Positions 1 through 8,079 of a DNA stretch of 64,000 nucleotides are shown here, one piece after another (the stretch's first letter is position 1; every line of letters starts with the position of its first letter). Source of the stretch: Dyella sp. AtDHG13. GTDB lineage: Bacteria; Pseudomonadota; Gammaproteobacteria; Xanthomonadales; Rhodanobacteraceae. The DNA is taken from positions 1 through 64,000 of the forward strand of contig NZ_QICJ01000008.1 of NCBI RefSeq assembly GCF_003201105.1, given 5' to 3'. The position numbers were made by a program, and so were the translations under genes. Below the pieces are notes generated by a model, which was given only the letters and a program-made list of their open reading frames with translations, searched no databases and was not told where the DNA came from.

Positions 1-91
1 ATCAAGGAACCCTTGCCAACCCATCACCGAGCGATAAGCTCGCAACCTTGGACTCTACGAAATAGGTTTTGGCCCTAAGCCCGGGGGCAGG

Positions 92-955
92 TCACCGGAA
101 CCCCGTTTCTCTGGCAATGATTTCCAGCGGATGTCTCCCGCGTTCAACCATGTTTCGCGCCTCTTCCAATCGAAGTTTCTCCACGGCCTTAGCGGGTGAC
201 TGGCCTGTTTCTGCCTGAAAGACCCTGCCGAATTGACGGGTGCTCAGATTCGCCACCCGCGCTAGGTCATCGACGGAAAGGGGTTTGGACAAGTTGTTCC
301 TGGCGTACTCGAGTGCCAGCTGCACCCGATCCGACTTTGGCGACAGCTTGAGCATTTCGGAGTGTTGGGATTGACCTCCCGATCGGCGCTGGTGCATGAC
401 CAGGGCCTGGGCAACTCTCGTGGCCAATGCCGAGCCTAGATCTCTTTCGACCATGGCTAGTGCGAGGTCCATTGCTGCGGTCAGCCCCGCTGATGTCCAT
501 GTGCCATCATCGGCGATGAATATGCGGTCGGGCTCGACTTGCACACGAGGTCGACGTTTCTTGAGTACGTCGACATAGGCCCAGTGCGTAGTGGCACGCC
601 TGCCGTCAAGAAGCCCCGCATCCGCCAGAACAAACGCGCCGGTGCAAAGGCCGGCAATACGGCGCGAGGTTCTCGCTGCGTGCCGTACGAACGCCAGTTC
701 CTCGCTGTTCGCAGCGGTTTTTAGGGGATCGATCGTTCCGCCGATCATCCACGTCTCGGCCTTCGTGTCCGTCTCTATAGGCCGTGTTGACACCGATAAG
801 CCCAAAGAAGAGCGAACGTCGCCTCCTGACAGAGAATAGTTCACGACGCTGTACACCTCCTCCCTGGCCACCGTGTTGGCTATTTCGAATACCGACTGAG
901 TTCCGATCGCCATGACCTGGAAGCCATGGGTAAGAAGAAAGCCTACGCGATGCAT
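92..955 (-). CDS. GlxA-type AraC family regulator, C-terminally truncated
   Basis: This is a transcription factor with an N-terminal DJ-1/PfpI-like domain and a C-terminal AraC DNA-binding domain. The N-terminal half has the nucleophile-elbow pattern GLCTGAFVLADAGLLDG. The first AraC helix-turn-helix follows (LSVDDLARVANLSTRQFGR). I start at the ATG at 953-955 (MHRVGF) because GAGG lies about 8 nt upstream. The frame ends after IARETGFR, where the family normally continues GFGDxxxMRRAF. Removing one C restores GFGD, but what follows is unrelated, so the second helix-turn-helix recognition helix and about 25 residues are missing. The gene is divergent from the SDR fragment and shares its promoter region. 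DNA binding is probably impaired; the family call is secure. Confidence 0.8.
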   Translation of the reverse strand: MHRVGFLLTHGFQVMAIGTQSVFEIANTVAREEVYSVVNYSLSGGDVRSSLGLSVSTRPIETDTKAETWMIGGTIDPLKTAANSEELAFVRHAARTSRRIAGLCTGAFVLADAGLLDGRRATTHWAYVDVLKKRRPRVQVEPDRIFIADDGTWTSAGLTAAMDLALAMVERDLGSALATRVAQALVMHQRRSGGQSQHSEMLKLSPKSDRVQLALEYARNNLSKPLSVDDLARVANLSTRQFGRVFQAETGQSPAKAVEKLRLEEARNMVERGRHPLEIIARETGFR

Positions 956-973
956 GATCTTTACCTCGCTCTG

Positions 974-1004
974 TGTCCGAAAAAGTGGCCATAAACGTCG
1001 TTGG
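974..1004 (+). promoter_or_regulatory. Promoter-like repeat, copy A
   Basis: A 31-nt stretch beginning TGTCCGAAAA and ending GTCGTTGG lies between the GlxA-type regulator and the divergent SDR fragment. It recurs at 2582-2612 ahead of the hydrolase with about 25 of 31 positions identical. Similarity continues weakly to the CATGAG that follows each copy. A shared operator, perhaps for the adjacent regulator, is inference. Confidence 0.4.
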
Positions 1005-1072
1005 CGATGTCGATGCCCCATTGCAGCATGAGTCAGTCGGATGACTTCTCACCGGGCGTTGGCGGGGACGAC

Positions 1073-1495
1073 ATGGAGGCAGCGTTTGGAACAGTTGTCA
1101 TTACAGGGGCGTCATCGGTACTTGGCATGGCATGCGCCAGGTATTTCGCTCATGAAGGTTACGACTTGCTTCTCATTGATCGCGACAGGCGTCGACTCAA
1201 TGAACAGGCCGACGATCTGACTACACGCACGCTACGAAACGTGGACGTTTGGGAGGCCGATCTTGGTCAGCTGACCGAACTTGTTCCCTTGATTGAAAAG
1301 ATTCGCCAGCACGCCAGCGTTCTGGCCGTGATTTGCGCTCATGAGACGCTTGCCTCGCATAAGTGCGTATCCGCCAGAAACGGTGGTTCTCCCAGCGACC
1401 TATTTATGTGTTCTGTCGCGGATTACCTCAAGGAGCGGTGGGGCGAAGCCCTTTCCACTCGCGCCTTGGTGACGATCATTGCCGGTAACCGATAG
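1073..1495 (+). CDS. Short-chain dehydrogenase/reductase, N-terminal fragment
   Basis: The product of about 140 residues starts like a classical SDR Rossmann fold (VVITGASSVLG, then YDLLLIDRDRRRL and a WEADLG acidic turn). SDRs are normally 240-270 residues, and this one stops before the YxxxK catalytic motif. The dinucleotide-binding motif TGxxxGxG is also altered, with Val in place of the second Gly (ASSVLG). I chose the ATG at 1073 because GGGGACGAC precedes it; an in-frame ATG at 1028 is possible. It is divergent from the regulator and followed 39 nt later by an MDR reductase. It is probably a non-functional remnant. Confidence 0.55.
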   Translation: MEAAFGTVVITGASSVLGMACARYFAHEGYDLLLIDRDRRRLNEQADDLTTRTLRNVDVWEADLGQLTELVPLIEKIRQHASVLAVICAHETLASHKCVSARNGGSPSDLFMCSVADYLKERWGEALSTRALVTIIAGNR

Positions 1496-1534
1496 CAACT
1501 CGTTCAAGCCCTCTACCATTCAGGAAGCGACTCT

Positions 1535-2542
1535 ATGAAAGCCATTGTTTACGCGCAGGCTGGCCTACCCATCGACGATGCCGCGTCACTCTACGAGGCT
1601 GACGCTCCCCGGCCGACTCCTCGATCGCGCGATCTCATCGTGAAGATCGAGGCCATTTCGGTGAATCCGGTCGACACCAAGGTCCGGGCGAGCGCGCAGC
1701 CCCCCGGTGAACGGATTCTGGGCTGGGATGCCGCTGGCGTCGTCGCCCAAAAGGGTGATGACGCGTCATTGTTCGAAGTCGGCGACCGGGTCTGGTTTGC
1801 CGGCGACATCACCCGGCCGGGTACCTACGCCGAATTCACGGCCGTGGATGAACGGATCGTCGGTCATGCCCCCAAAACCCTGTCCTCCGCGCAGGCCGCA
1901 GCACTTCCCCTGACCACCATCACCGCGTGGGAGCTGCTGTTCGACCGCCTGGCCATTCCTGAAGGGCGGGGACAGGGACAGACGCTCCTGGTGGTTGGCG
2001 CTGCGGGCGGCGTAGGGTCGATCCTTGTACAGCTTGCTCGGCAACTCACCGGAGTCACCATTATCGGAACGGCTTCGCGTGCTGAGACCAAGGATTGGAT
2101 CCATCACCTGGGCGCCCATCATGTCGTTGACCACTCGCAACCCCTGGAGCCTCAGCTCCGCGCGCTTGGCGTGCCGCAGGTCGATCATGTCATCAGTCTG
2201 ACGCACACGGACTCGCATTACAGCCAGCTTGTCGACGTGCTCAGGCCGCAGGGTCAATTCGCGTTGATCGACGATCCCGTCCATCTCGATCCATCCTTGC
2301 TCAAGCGAAAGTCCATATCGCTCCACTGGGAGTTCATGTTCACCCGGTCCATGTACCAGACGCCGGATATGGTGAAACAGCATGACCTCCTCACACGAGT
2401 GGCGGAGCTGATCGATCACGGCACCATCAAGACCACGATCGGTCAGCACTTTGGCGCGATCAATGCCGAAAACATCCGCCGGGCTCACGCGCTCGTTGAG
2501 AGCCATAAAGCCGTCGGGAAACTGGTGCTGGAAGGTTTCTGA
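1535..2542 (+). CDS. Zinc-binding alcohol dehydrogenase family protein (MDR, quinone reductase-like)
   Basis: This is a 335-residue medium-chain reductase of the adh_fam_1/quinone oxidoreductase-like group, expected to use NAD(P)H to reduce quinones or activated alkenes in the cytoplasm. The N-terminal GroES-like domain reads KIEAISVNPVDTKVR and ILGWDAAGVV. The Rossmann motif VVGAAGGVGSILVQLAR is at about residues 153-169. The structural-zinc cysteine cluster of classical alcohol dehydrogenases is absent, as usual for this group. AGGAAG lies upstream of the ATG. Length is full and the gene looks intact, unlike its neighbours. GlxA-type regulators next to such enzymes often control them; here that is inference. 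Confidence 0.88.
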   Translation: MKAIVYAQAGLPIDDAASLYEADAPRPTPRSRDLIVKIEAISVNPVDTKVRASAQPPGERILGWDAAGVVAQKGDDASLFEVGDRVWFAGDITRPGTYAEFTAVDERIVGHAPKTLSSAQAAALPLTTITAWELLFDRLAIPEGRGQGQTLLVVGAAGGVGSILVQLARQLTGVTIIGTASRAETKDWIHHLGAHHVVDHSQPLEPQLRALGVPQVDHVISLTHTDSHYSQLVDVLRPQGQFALIDDPVHLDPSLLKRKSISLHWEFMFTRSMYQTPDMVKQHDLLTRVAELIDHGTIKTTIGQHFGAINAENIRRAHALVESHKAVGKLVLEGF

Positions 2543-2581
2543 TCCAATCGCCGGGCCAACCCATCAAACGCGTTCGTTGGC

Positions 2582-2612
2582 TGTCCGAAAAGCGGACCCT
2601 AAATGTCGTTGG
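2582..2612 (+). promoter_or_regulatory. Promoter-like repeat, copy B
   Basis: This is the second copy of the sequence at 974-1004, now upstream of the hydrolase. This copy contains a small inverted repeat, GTCCG-N5-CGGAC, that copy A only partly keeps. The 3' flank again carries CATGAG and then a related TCTCAC stretch, so about 65 bp are recognisably duplicated. Confidence 0.4.
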
Positions 2613-2732
2613 ATGTTCCGGGGCGTGGATGCACCATGAGCTCCGGATTCTCACGCCCGCCACGACAACCACTCTTGGCAGACACCGTTCGCACTCGCCT
2701 TATGAAGAGTGCCACTTGGAGGGCTTTGCCTC

Positions 2733-3590
2733 ATGCTGAAGCAATACGTGAGTAGCACATCCGAGACTCAGTTCATCGAGGTCAATGGGCGCAAGCTCGC
2801 TTACCGCAGCGTGGGCAACGGACGTCCCATGGTGCTCGCCGTCAGGTTCCGCGGAACCATGGACTCGTGGGACCCGGCATTTCTTGATGCGCTGGTGGAA
2901 CAGGATTTCCGGGTTGTCGTATTCGATTACAGCGGTCTTGGGCAGTCCTCCGGAACACCGACGTATCACCCTGCATCGCTCGCTACCGACATCATCGATC
3001 TGATCGGCGCTTTGCAGCTTGACCGGCCTATTCTGGGCGGATGGTCGATTGGAGGCATCGCGGCGCAGTTCGTTCTAGCGAAGGCGCCGCAACTGGTCAG
3101 CCATGTCGTTCTGTTGGCAACTACGCCACCCGGTGATCTGCCGAAAACCGGCGACCGGCTGTTCTATGAACTCGCCAAACGGCCCAACGACTTCGAAGAT
3201 TTTCTGGCGTTGTTCTTTGAACCGACGAATGCCGGGAGTCGGGAGGCTGCGGAGAGGTCAGCAGGGCGCCTTGCTCTTCGCACGCACGGGAGAAGTCCTG
3301 AAGTGCCTTATGAGTGGGCGGGAAATCAGCTTAGCGAAGGGCCTCAGAACCCGGTCTTTCCTGCGGATCCGTTTCTTGCCGTGCTCAGATCGACTCCGAT
3401 CCCCGTGATGCACTTGGGGGGCGACCACGACATCGTGTTTCCCGTCGAGAACTGGCATGCGTTGAGCCGCCAACTGCCTGGGCTGCATCTGGTAACTCTC
3501 CCGAGTACGGGGCATGGACCCCATATGCAGTATCCCCACGCCGCGGCCAGGCATATCGCCGCCTTTGTCACGTCCGATGACAACGCATAA
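2733..3590 (+). CDS. Alpha/beta hydrolase
   Basis: This is a cytoplasmic alpha/beta-hydrolase-fold enzyme of about 285 residues with unknown substrate. The nucleophile elbow GGWSIGG puts the catalytic Ser near residue 105. The acid is probably the Asp in GGDHDIVFP and the histidine lies in TGHGPH near the C-terminus. The ATG at 2733 is preferred over 2709 because GGAGGG lies about 10 nt upstream of it. It follows copy B of the promoter-like repeat and precedes an unknown gene in the same direction. The position usually held by an HG-type oxyanion motif reads AVRFRGT here, a departure from the usual HGFP pattern. Confidence 0.85.
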   Translation: MLKQYVSSTSETQFIEVNGRKLAYRSVGNGRPMVLAVRFRGTMDSWDPAFLDALVEQDFRVVVFDYSGLGQSSGTPTYHPASLATDIIDLIGALQLDRPILGGWSIGGIAAQFVLAKAPQLVSHVVLLATTPPGDLPKTGDRLFYELAKRPNDFEDFLALFFEPTNAGSREAAERSAGRLALRTHGRSPEVPYEWAGNQLSEGPQNPVFPADPFLAVLRSTPIPVMHLGGDHDIVFPVENWHALSRQLPGLHLVTLPSTGHGPHMQYPHAAARHIAAFVTSDDNA

Positions 3591-3718
3591 GCGACGGCTC
3601 TCTCCTCATGACGGGATACGACCGTCATGCCGTGATGAGGCATGAGCATGCAGCGTTCGCCATCGGCAAGAAGTCCCCCTCTCAACACCATCCAAGCCCG
3701 TCAACTGCCGAGGTAAGC

Positions 3719-4438
3719 ATGACCCGTCTTCTTGATACCGCCATCCAGGCTGCCGGAGGCATGGATCGATTCCGCTCTTTCCAAAGCGTGTCGGCTCATC
3801 TTCATCACACCGGCGTACTTTGGTCCCTTAAAAAGCGCCAGGGCGTGCTCACGGATGCGCGAGTCACGGTCCAGCTGCATACGCAACGGGTTTCGCATGG
3901 TCCGTTCCTGCCATCCTCGGATCACTCCGTCTATACGCCCGACCGGGTGGAAATTCGAAGTGAGAGCGATGCGTTGGTAGAGGCTCTGGACAGCCCGCGC
4001 GCCTCCTTCGATGGGTTCGAAATGGAAACGCCCTGGAGCAATCCGCAGCTCGCATATTTTGCCGGATACACGATGTGGACGTATCTCACATCACCGTTTC
4101 TTCTTGCGCGACCGGACATTGCGACTGAGGAAATGGAGCCGTGGATCGTTGATGGCCTGCGTTGGCGCCGATTGAGGGCGACATTTCCCCGTACCATCGC
4201 CACGCACAGCACCATCCAGACGTTCTATTTCGACGCGGATGGTCTACTGCGGCGCCATGACTACGAAGTGGATATTCAAGGCCGGAACGCAGCTGCGCGT
4301 TATCTGAGCGACTACGTCGATGTGCAGGGCACCGCCATGCCGACCCGGCTTCGTATCTATCCACGCGGAGCGGATAACCATGCCGTGCCGGAACCGCTCA
4401 TTGTGGGTGTCGATCTTTCCGACTACCGATTCGCCTGA
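3719..4438 (+). CDS. Conserved hypothetical protein
   Basis: I do not recognise this 239-residue protein. It has no signal peptide or membrane segment. It begins MTRLLDTAIQAAGGMDRF and is rich in aromatic residues, with beta-strand-like stretches such as TFYFDADGLLRRHDYEVDI, which recalls beta-sheet carrier or lipocalin-like proteins. That resemblance is only impressionistic. The start has a good GAGGTAAGC ribosome site immediately upstream. It sits 9 nt before the truncated alcohol dehydrogenase and was probably cotranscribed with the hydrolase. Confidence 0.6.
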   Translation: MTRLLDTAIQAAGGMDRFRSFQSVSAHLHHTGVLWSLKKRQGVLTDARVTVQLHTQRVSHGPFLPSSDHSVYTPDRVEIRSESDALVEALDSPRASFDGFEMETPWSNPQLAYFAGYTMWTYLTSPFLLARPDIATEEMEPWIVDGLRWRRLRATFPRTIATHSTIQTFYFDADGLLRRHDYEVDIQGRNAAARYLSDYVDVQGTAMPTRLRIYPRGADNHAVPEPLIVGVDLSDYRFA

Positions 4439-4447
4439 GGCGGCACG

Positions 4448-5218
4448 ATGACGACACAAGCAACCTACAGAGCCATGGTCGCCGTATCCCGTGGAGTGCT
4501 CGAACTGCAGGAACGACCCATACCGGAACCGTGCGCCGGCCAAGTTCGCCTGCGCATCGAAGCCTGCGGCGTCTGCCACAGCGATAGCGCCACCGTGGAA
4601 GGCTCCGACTGGGTGGCGCATCCCCGCGTGCCTGGCCATGAGGTCGTCGGCCGGGTGGATGCCATTGGTGATGGAGTGGTCGGCTGGTCCATCGGCCAAC
4701 GGGTCGGCGTGGGCTTTATTGCGGCCGAAGACGGTACCTGTTCATCCTGCCGGAAGGGCGACTTCGTCAATTGCAGCGATCCGGCCATATCCGGCATCAC
4801 GTTTGATGGCGGATATGCCGAGGTAATGCTGACTGACGCGCGTGGATTGGTCCGCGTGCCCGAGGCGCTGGAGGCCACTGATGCCGCGCCGTTGTTGTGC
4901 GCGGGACTGACCACCTTCAATGCGTTGAGAAACGGCGGAGCCAGGCCGGGCGATCTGGTGGCGATCCTGGGCCTCGGCGGGCTCGGTCACCTTGCCGTGC
5001 AGTTCGCTCGCAAGATGGGATTCCACACGATCGCCATCGCGCGTGGCGGAGACAAGGCTGCTTTGGCCCGTGAGCTTGGTGCTCACCGATACATTGATGC
5101 GGATGTCGAAGACCCTGCGACCGTGCTTCAGGAAATGGGCGGCGCCACGCTCATATTGGGCACGGCTCCCACAGGTAAGGGCATGTCGGACATCGTGCCG
5201 GGCCGACCCAGGCGGTAG
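4448..5218 (+). CDS. Zinc-dependent alcohol dehydrogenase, C-terminally truncated
   Basis: The first 240 residues match class-III-like zinc alcohol dehydrogenases. The catalytic-zinc motif is CGVCHSDSATVEG, followed by HPRVPGHEVVGRV. A structural-zinc-like cluster CSSCRKGDFVNC and the Rossmann turn LGLGGLGHLAVQFARKMG come next. The family is about 340 residues long. Here the frame ends at residue 256, right after GTAPTGKGMSDIV, so the last third of the coenzyme domain and the dimer interface are lost. The following 210 bp do not restore the family sequence in any frame I read. The ribosome site is GAGGCGG. Probably inactive. Confidence 0.7.
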   Translation: MTTQATYRAMVAVSRGVLELQERPIPEPCAGQVRLRIEACGVCHSDSATVEGSDWVAHPRVPGHEVVGRVDAIGDGVVGWSIGQRVGVGFIAAEDGTCSSCRKGDFVNCSDPAISGITFDGGYAEVMLTDARGLVRVPEALEATDAAPLLCAGLTTFNALRNGGARPGDLVAILGLGGLGHLAVQFARKMGFHTIAIARGGDKAALARELGAHRYIDADVEDPATVLQEMGGATLILGTAPTGKGMSDIVPGRPRR

Positions 5219-5432
5219 AAGACCTGATCAAACGGGGGCGTATAGAGCCTGGCGGCATAGCCCGGGTCTGCCTCCTGGATCGGCTTCCAGCAAGCGCCTG
5301 CCACAGACATTGTCACCACCCAGCTGGGGAGGAATGGCGACATCGCTTTCTGGATGAAAACGGTGAACGCAGTTTGGCTGAGCCGGTGGTCCGGATATCC
5401 AAGGACTACCTACTCATCCCGGCGGCCTGAGC
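5219..5432 (+). other. Junction region between truncated ADH and fic; coding remnant without a start
   Basis: No intact gene lies here. One frame is open from about 5179 to a TGA at 5428-5430, ending LAEPVVRISKDYLLIPAA, two bases before the fic start. It looks like the tail of a lost upstream gene that once preceded fic. It has no start codon or ribosome site that I can see. I cannot assign the remnant to a family. Confidence 0.4.
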
Positions 5433-6290
5433 ATGGCCATTCGCAACGAAGCGCACTTCCACGTCAAGGCGACCGATCGGCTCCCCCAGCCGTCAGCGAT
5501 CGAGAGATCGTTGCTGGACAGGGTTAGCGATCTGTCCGGCCGACTCGGCGATATCGGACCGGTAAATATCCAGCCATGGAGACAACTGGTGACCGTCGAT
5601 GAAGCTGACATTGGCGTGGACGTGGCCAACTGCATCCGCACGATAAGGAATGACGAGCTGCTCGATGCCTATGCCGAGTATCACGGTGACTGGTCTGCGA
5701 TTGCCTTTTCCACGAGCGACGAGCTCGGCAGAGGAAGTGAACTAGCTGGCCTCCGCCAAGCCTTACAAGGGGATCTGGGCAACCTCGACCGGTTCGTCGA
5801 TTACCTGGAAGAACTATCCACCCGGGTGCTCAACGGCCCATCGAGCATGCGAAATCATCCCATCTACACTGCTGCGGATCGGCACGGGCGCTTCGTGGAA
5901 TACCCGGCCGCATCATCCATTCGCGATCAGCTTGGGTTATTGCTCGACGTTCTGGCCAACCCGGCCACCGATGCGCTGTTTCGGGCAACGGTGGCCTATG
6001 TGACGATCGTCAATGTTCATCCATTCAGCGACGGCAATGGGCGCGTGGCACGGCATCTCTTCAACGCCGTGCTCAGGGACGACGGACTCAAGCTAGGGGC
6101 TTACGTCCCAATCAAAGAGCTCATCGCCATCTCGCGTAGCGGATTGATCATCCACACCGCCAGGGCGTGGAAACGCTGGGAGTGGAATTGGATCTTCGCC
6201 GACATGTGCGCGGCGATCGAACTGTCCTTGCTCCTGGCCCAGCCGTCCGAATCGTGGGAATTCGAAAAGCATAAAGCAGGCCGTACATGA
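5433..6290 (+). CDS. Fic family protein
   Basis: Fic enzymes transfer AMP, or sometimes other nucleotide or phosphocholine groups, to hydroxyl residues of target proteins. The 285-residue product carries the complete core motif HPFSDGNGRVAR at residues 196-207. This supplies the catalytic His, the magnesium-binding Asp and the anion-hole glycines. HGRFVEYPAA near residue 151 fits the beta-hairpin flap that positions the target. I see no clear inhibitory (S/T)xxxE(G/N) helix inside the protein and no separate small antitoxin gene upstream. The gene starts two bases after the stop of a coding remnant and 56 bp before an exported-protein gene. Toxin or housekeeping regulator cannot be decided from sequence. 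Confidence 0.85.
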   Translation: MAIRNEAHFHVKATDRLPQPSAIERSLLDRVSDLSGRLGDIGPVNIQPWRQLVTVDEADIGVDVANCIRTIRNDELLDAYAEYHGDWSAIAFSTSDELGRGSELAGLRQALQGDLGNLDRFVDYLEELSTRVLNGPSSMRNHPIYTAADRHGRFVEYPAASSIRDQLGLLLDVLANPATDALFRATVAYVTIVNVHPFSDGNGRVARHLFNAVLRDDGLKLGAYVPIKELIAISRSGLIIHTARAWKRWEWNWIFADMCAAIELSLLLAQPSESWEFEKHKAGRT

Positions 6291-6346
6291 CAGGGGCGAC
6301 TTCGGTCACCCGACACATCAAGGACTATAGTCAAAGGAGTTCGAGT

Positions 6347-7081
6347 ATGAAGTATTCGCTTGTCTGCCTGTTTCTGGCTTCCCTGACCGCATCGACGGTC
6401 TCGCTGGCTCAAGATCCCCAACCGCAATCCGTTGGCGTGGCACCACCTTACAAGGCCGTCTTCACCAAGGCTCACGGCATCCGAGGCATCGACGCGCCCA
6501 CGGGCGAGTTGTCTGACTCGATCCAGCAGCTCGCGAAGCGTGCGGCTGTCGGCGATGGTCATGCCGCGGCACAGATCTACGCGGGGCTTTCCGCGTGCCA
6601 AGCGCTCAAGAACCGCCAGTCGTTGAGCTACGGCTCCCATTGCTCGGGCATCACCAACGACGACCTGGCGAGCACCGGAAAGTGGCTTGATTTGGCGGCA
6701 TCGCTTGGCGACGGGGAGGCGCAGTACGCCTATGCCGTAGGCGGCTTCGATGCGGTGGTGGGCGTGCAGAACGCTCAGAAGCATCCCGAGCAATTTAAGG
6801 CCTACCAAGCTAGGGCAAAGCAGTATTTGCTCGACTTGGCTGACGAGTGCAATTTCGATGCGATCAGCATGATCGCGAGCAGCGGGGGATCAGACGGCAT
6901 AGTTTTCGGTTCCGATGCTTCTACTGCTTACAAGTTCCAGTTAGTACGCGAACAGCTAATCACCGGACCGCAGAACATCGACAGGACCTATCGCAGCCAT
7001 TTGGAAAGTAAGTTGACCGGCATGCAGGTTGATGACGCTCAGCGCGAAGCTACGAAATTCATCCTCCACCATTGCATGTAA
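6347..7081 (+). CDS. Exported protein with Sel1/TPR-like repeats, unknown function
   Basis: This 244-residue protein starts with a clear Sec signal peptide (MKYSLVCLFLASLTASTVSLAQ), so it is probably periplasmic. The mature part has two segments, AAVGDGHAAAQIYAGL and AASLGDGEAQYAYAVGG, that resemble Sel1-type helical repeats. It also has four cysteines that could form disulfides. The ATG at 6347 follows a strong AAAGGAG. It is 56 bp downstream of fic and 25 bp upstream of the next exported protein, so it is likely in the same transcript. I do not recognise a named family. Confidence 0.65.
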   Translation: MKYSLVCLFLASLTASTVSLAQDPQPQSVGVAPPYKAVFTKAHGIRGIDAPTGELSDSIQQLAKRAAVGDGHAAAQIYAGLSACQALKNRQSLSYGSHCSGITNDDLASTGKWLDLAASLGDGEAQYAYAVGGFDAVVGVQNAQKHPEQFKAYQARAKQYLLDLADECNFDAISMIASSGGSDGIVFGSDASTAYKFQLVREQLITGPQNIDRTYRSHLESKLTGMQVDDAQREATKFILHHCM

Positions 7082-7106
7082 TTTGGACAAGGAAAGGAAC
7101 TTACCG

Positions 7107-7445
7107 ATGAAGACTTTCAACCTTATTCTTCTTGGGATCGCCTATTCCTTGCCGGCGGCATCCTTTGCAGCGGACTGGTTGGTGCAACAGGATTGCAGTT
7201 GCATATTGCGAACCCCAGTAGCCGACTCGACTACGGCAAACGATTTGAATCAATGGCACGCCGGTACCGGCCAGTATGCGGGTTTTGCCGGTGCGCCAGC
7301 CCCAAAAGATATTGCACCTGGCGACGTGGTGACCATCTGCAACGGGTCCTATTGCGCGCAATACACGTATGGTAAAGATGGCAGCTGGACCAATGGCAGT
7401 GCGAAGCCGGAGACAGCCAACCCGCCTCAGAAGTGTAATCCGTAA
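7107..7445 (+). CDS. Small cysteine-containing exported protein, unknown
   Basis: This 112-residue protein has a signal peptide ending SLPAASFAAD. The mature domain has five cysteines (DCSC, ICNGSYC, KC), consistent with a small disulfide-stabilised periplasmic or secreted protein. No family is recognised. The ribosome site is GGAAAGGAA. It follows the preceding exported protein by 25 bp and is followed by an intrinsic terminator, so it ends the putative fic transcript. Confidence 0.6.
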   Translation: MKTFNLILLGIAYSLPAASFAADWLVQQDCSCILRTPVADSTTANDLNQWHAGTGQYAGFAGAPAPKDIAPGDVVTICNGSYCAQYTYGKDGSWTNGSAKPETANPPQKCNP

Positions 7446-7476
7446 TCGATTCCAGGAACGCTTCTGCAAGTAACAC

Positions 7477-7513
7477 GGGGAGCGGCGGGATCAGCCCGCT
7501 GCCCCCCATTTTA
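7477..7513 (+). terminator. Intrinsic terminator
   Basis: A GC-rich stem pairs 7477-7489 with 7495-7507 around the loop ATCAG, with one mismatch and one wobble. It is followed by ATTTT. It lies 31 bp after the stop of the small cysteine-containing protein. Confidence 0.65.
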
Positions 7514-7537
7514 ACCAAAGACGTCATAGGTGACGAA

Positions 7538-7921
7538 ATGATGGCTCGCTGTTTGTGTGTGTTGGTAATGAGTGCACTGATGTGCGGAACCGCTATCGCG
7601 GCGGATGCAGATTTCGGTCAGGCTTTGAGCATGGCCAAGCACGACCAAGCCTCGCTCTCCGGCAATGCTGCGGATGCTTTTACTAATGCAAAGAACGATG
7701 TCAGCCTGTCAGCTTTCGCGGCGTGCATGCCTAAGCGGAAGCTGGACGCTCGTGAAACAACGTTCATGGTAGTGGCAAAGCTCGACGATTCCGGCGCGGT
7801 CGTGCAGACCTGGCATCAGGGCGACTCCGATCTAGCCACCTGCTTCGAGAACCAGGTCAAGCAGGCCAAGTTTATCCATCCGCCGCGCTCGCCCTTCTAC
7901 ACCTACTTCGATGTGAAATGA
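7538..7921 (+). CDS. Small exported protein, TonB/AgmX C-terminal-domain-like
   Basis: This 127-residue protein has a signal peptide (LVMSALMCGTAIAADA). The mature part places two cysteines around a beta-alpha-beta pattern: ACMPKRK, then FMVVAKLDDSGAVVQTW, then DLATCFENQVKQAKF and PPRSPFYTYFDV. This resembles the AgmX/PglI or TonB C-terminal domain layout, in which a conserved Cys precedes an FxxPP segment. That is my impression, not a confirmed match. The start may be either of two adjacent ATGs; AGGTGAC precedes both. It lies behind the terminator and so probably has its own promoter. Confidence 0.6.
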   Translation: MMARCLCVLVMSALMCGTAIAADADFGQALSMAKHDQASLSGNAADAFTNAKNDVSLSAFAACMPKRKLDARETTFMVVAKLDDSGAVVQTWHQGDSDLATCFENQVKQAKFIHPPRSPFYTYFDVK

Positions 7922-8079
7922 TTAAGTAGCTCAGCCACGTCAGCCCAGGCGCCTCGTACTGGGCTGTCATGTGATCATGCTTACCGGAGCGGCTTTCCCA
8001 CTAGCCCCTTATCGCGTCCTGCGAAGGCTGCGTCGTGGCGATTGGCAGGTCAGTTGGGTGTCCTACCATGCGCCAATTT

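Noticed and set aside
5128-5343. 71-codon frame on the minus strand over the dehydrogenase junction
   Set aside because: No ribosome site or family resemblance. It overlaps the intact part of the dehydrogenase reading frame.
7942-7965. AGCCCAG/CTGGGCT hairpin after the TonB-like exported protein as a terminator
   Set aside because: The stem is 7 bp and there is no following T tract, so it is not called as an intrinsic terminator.
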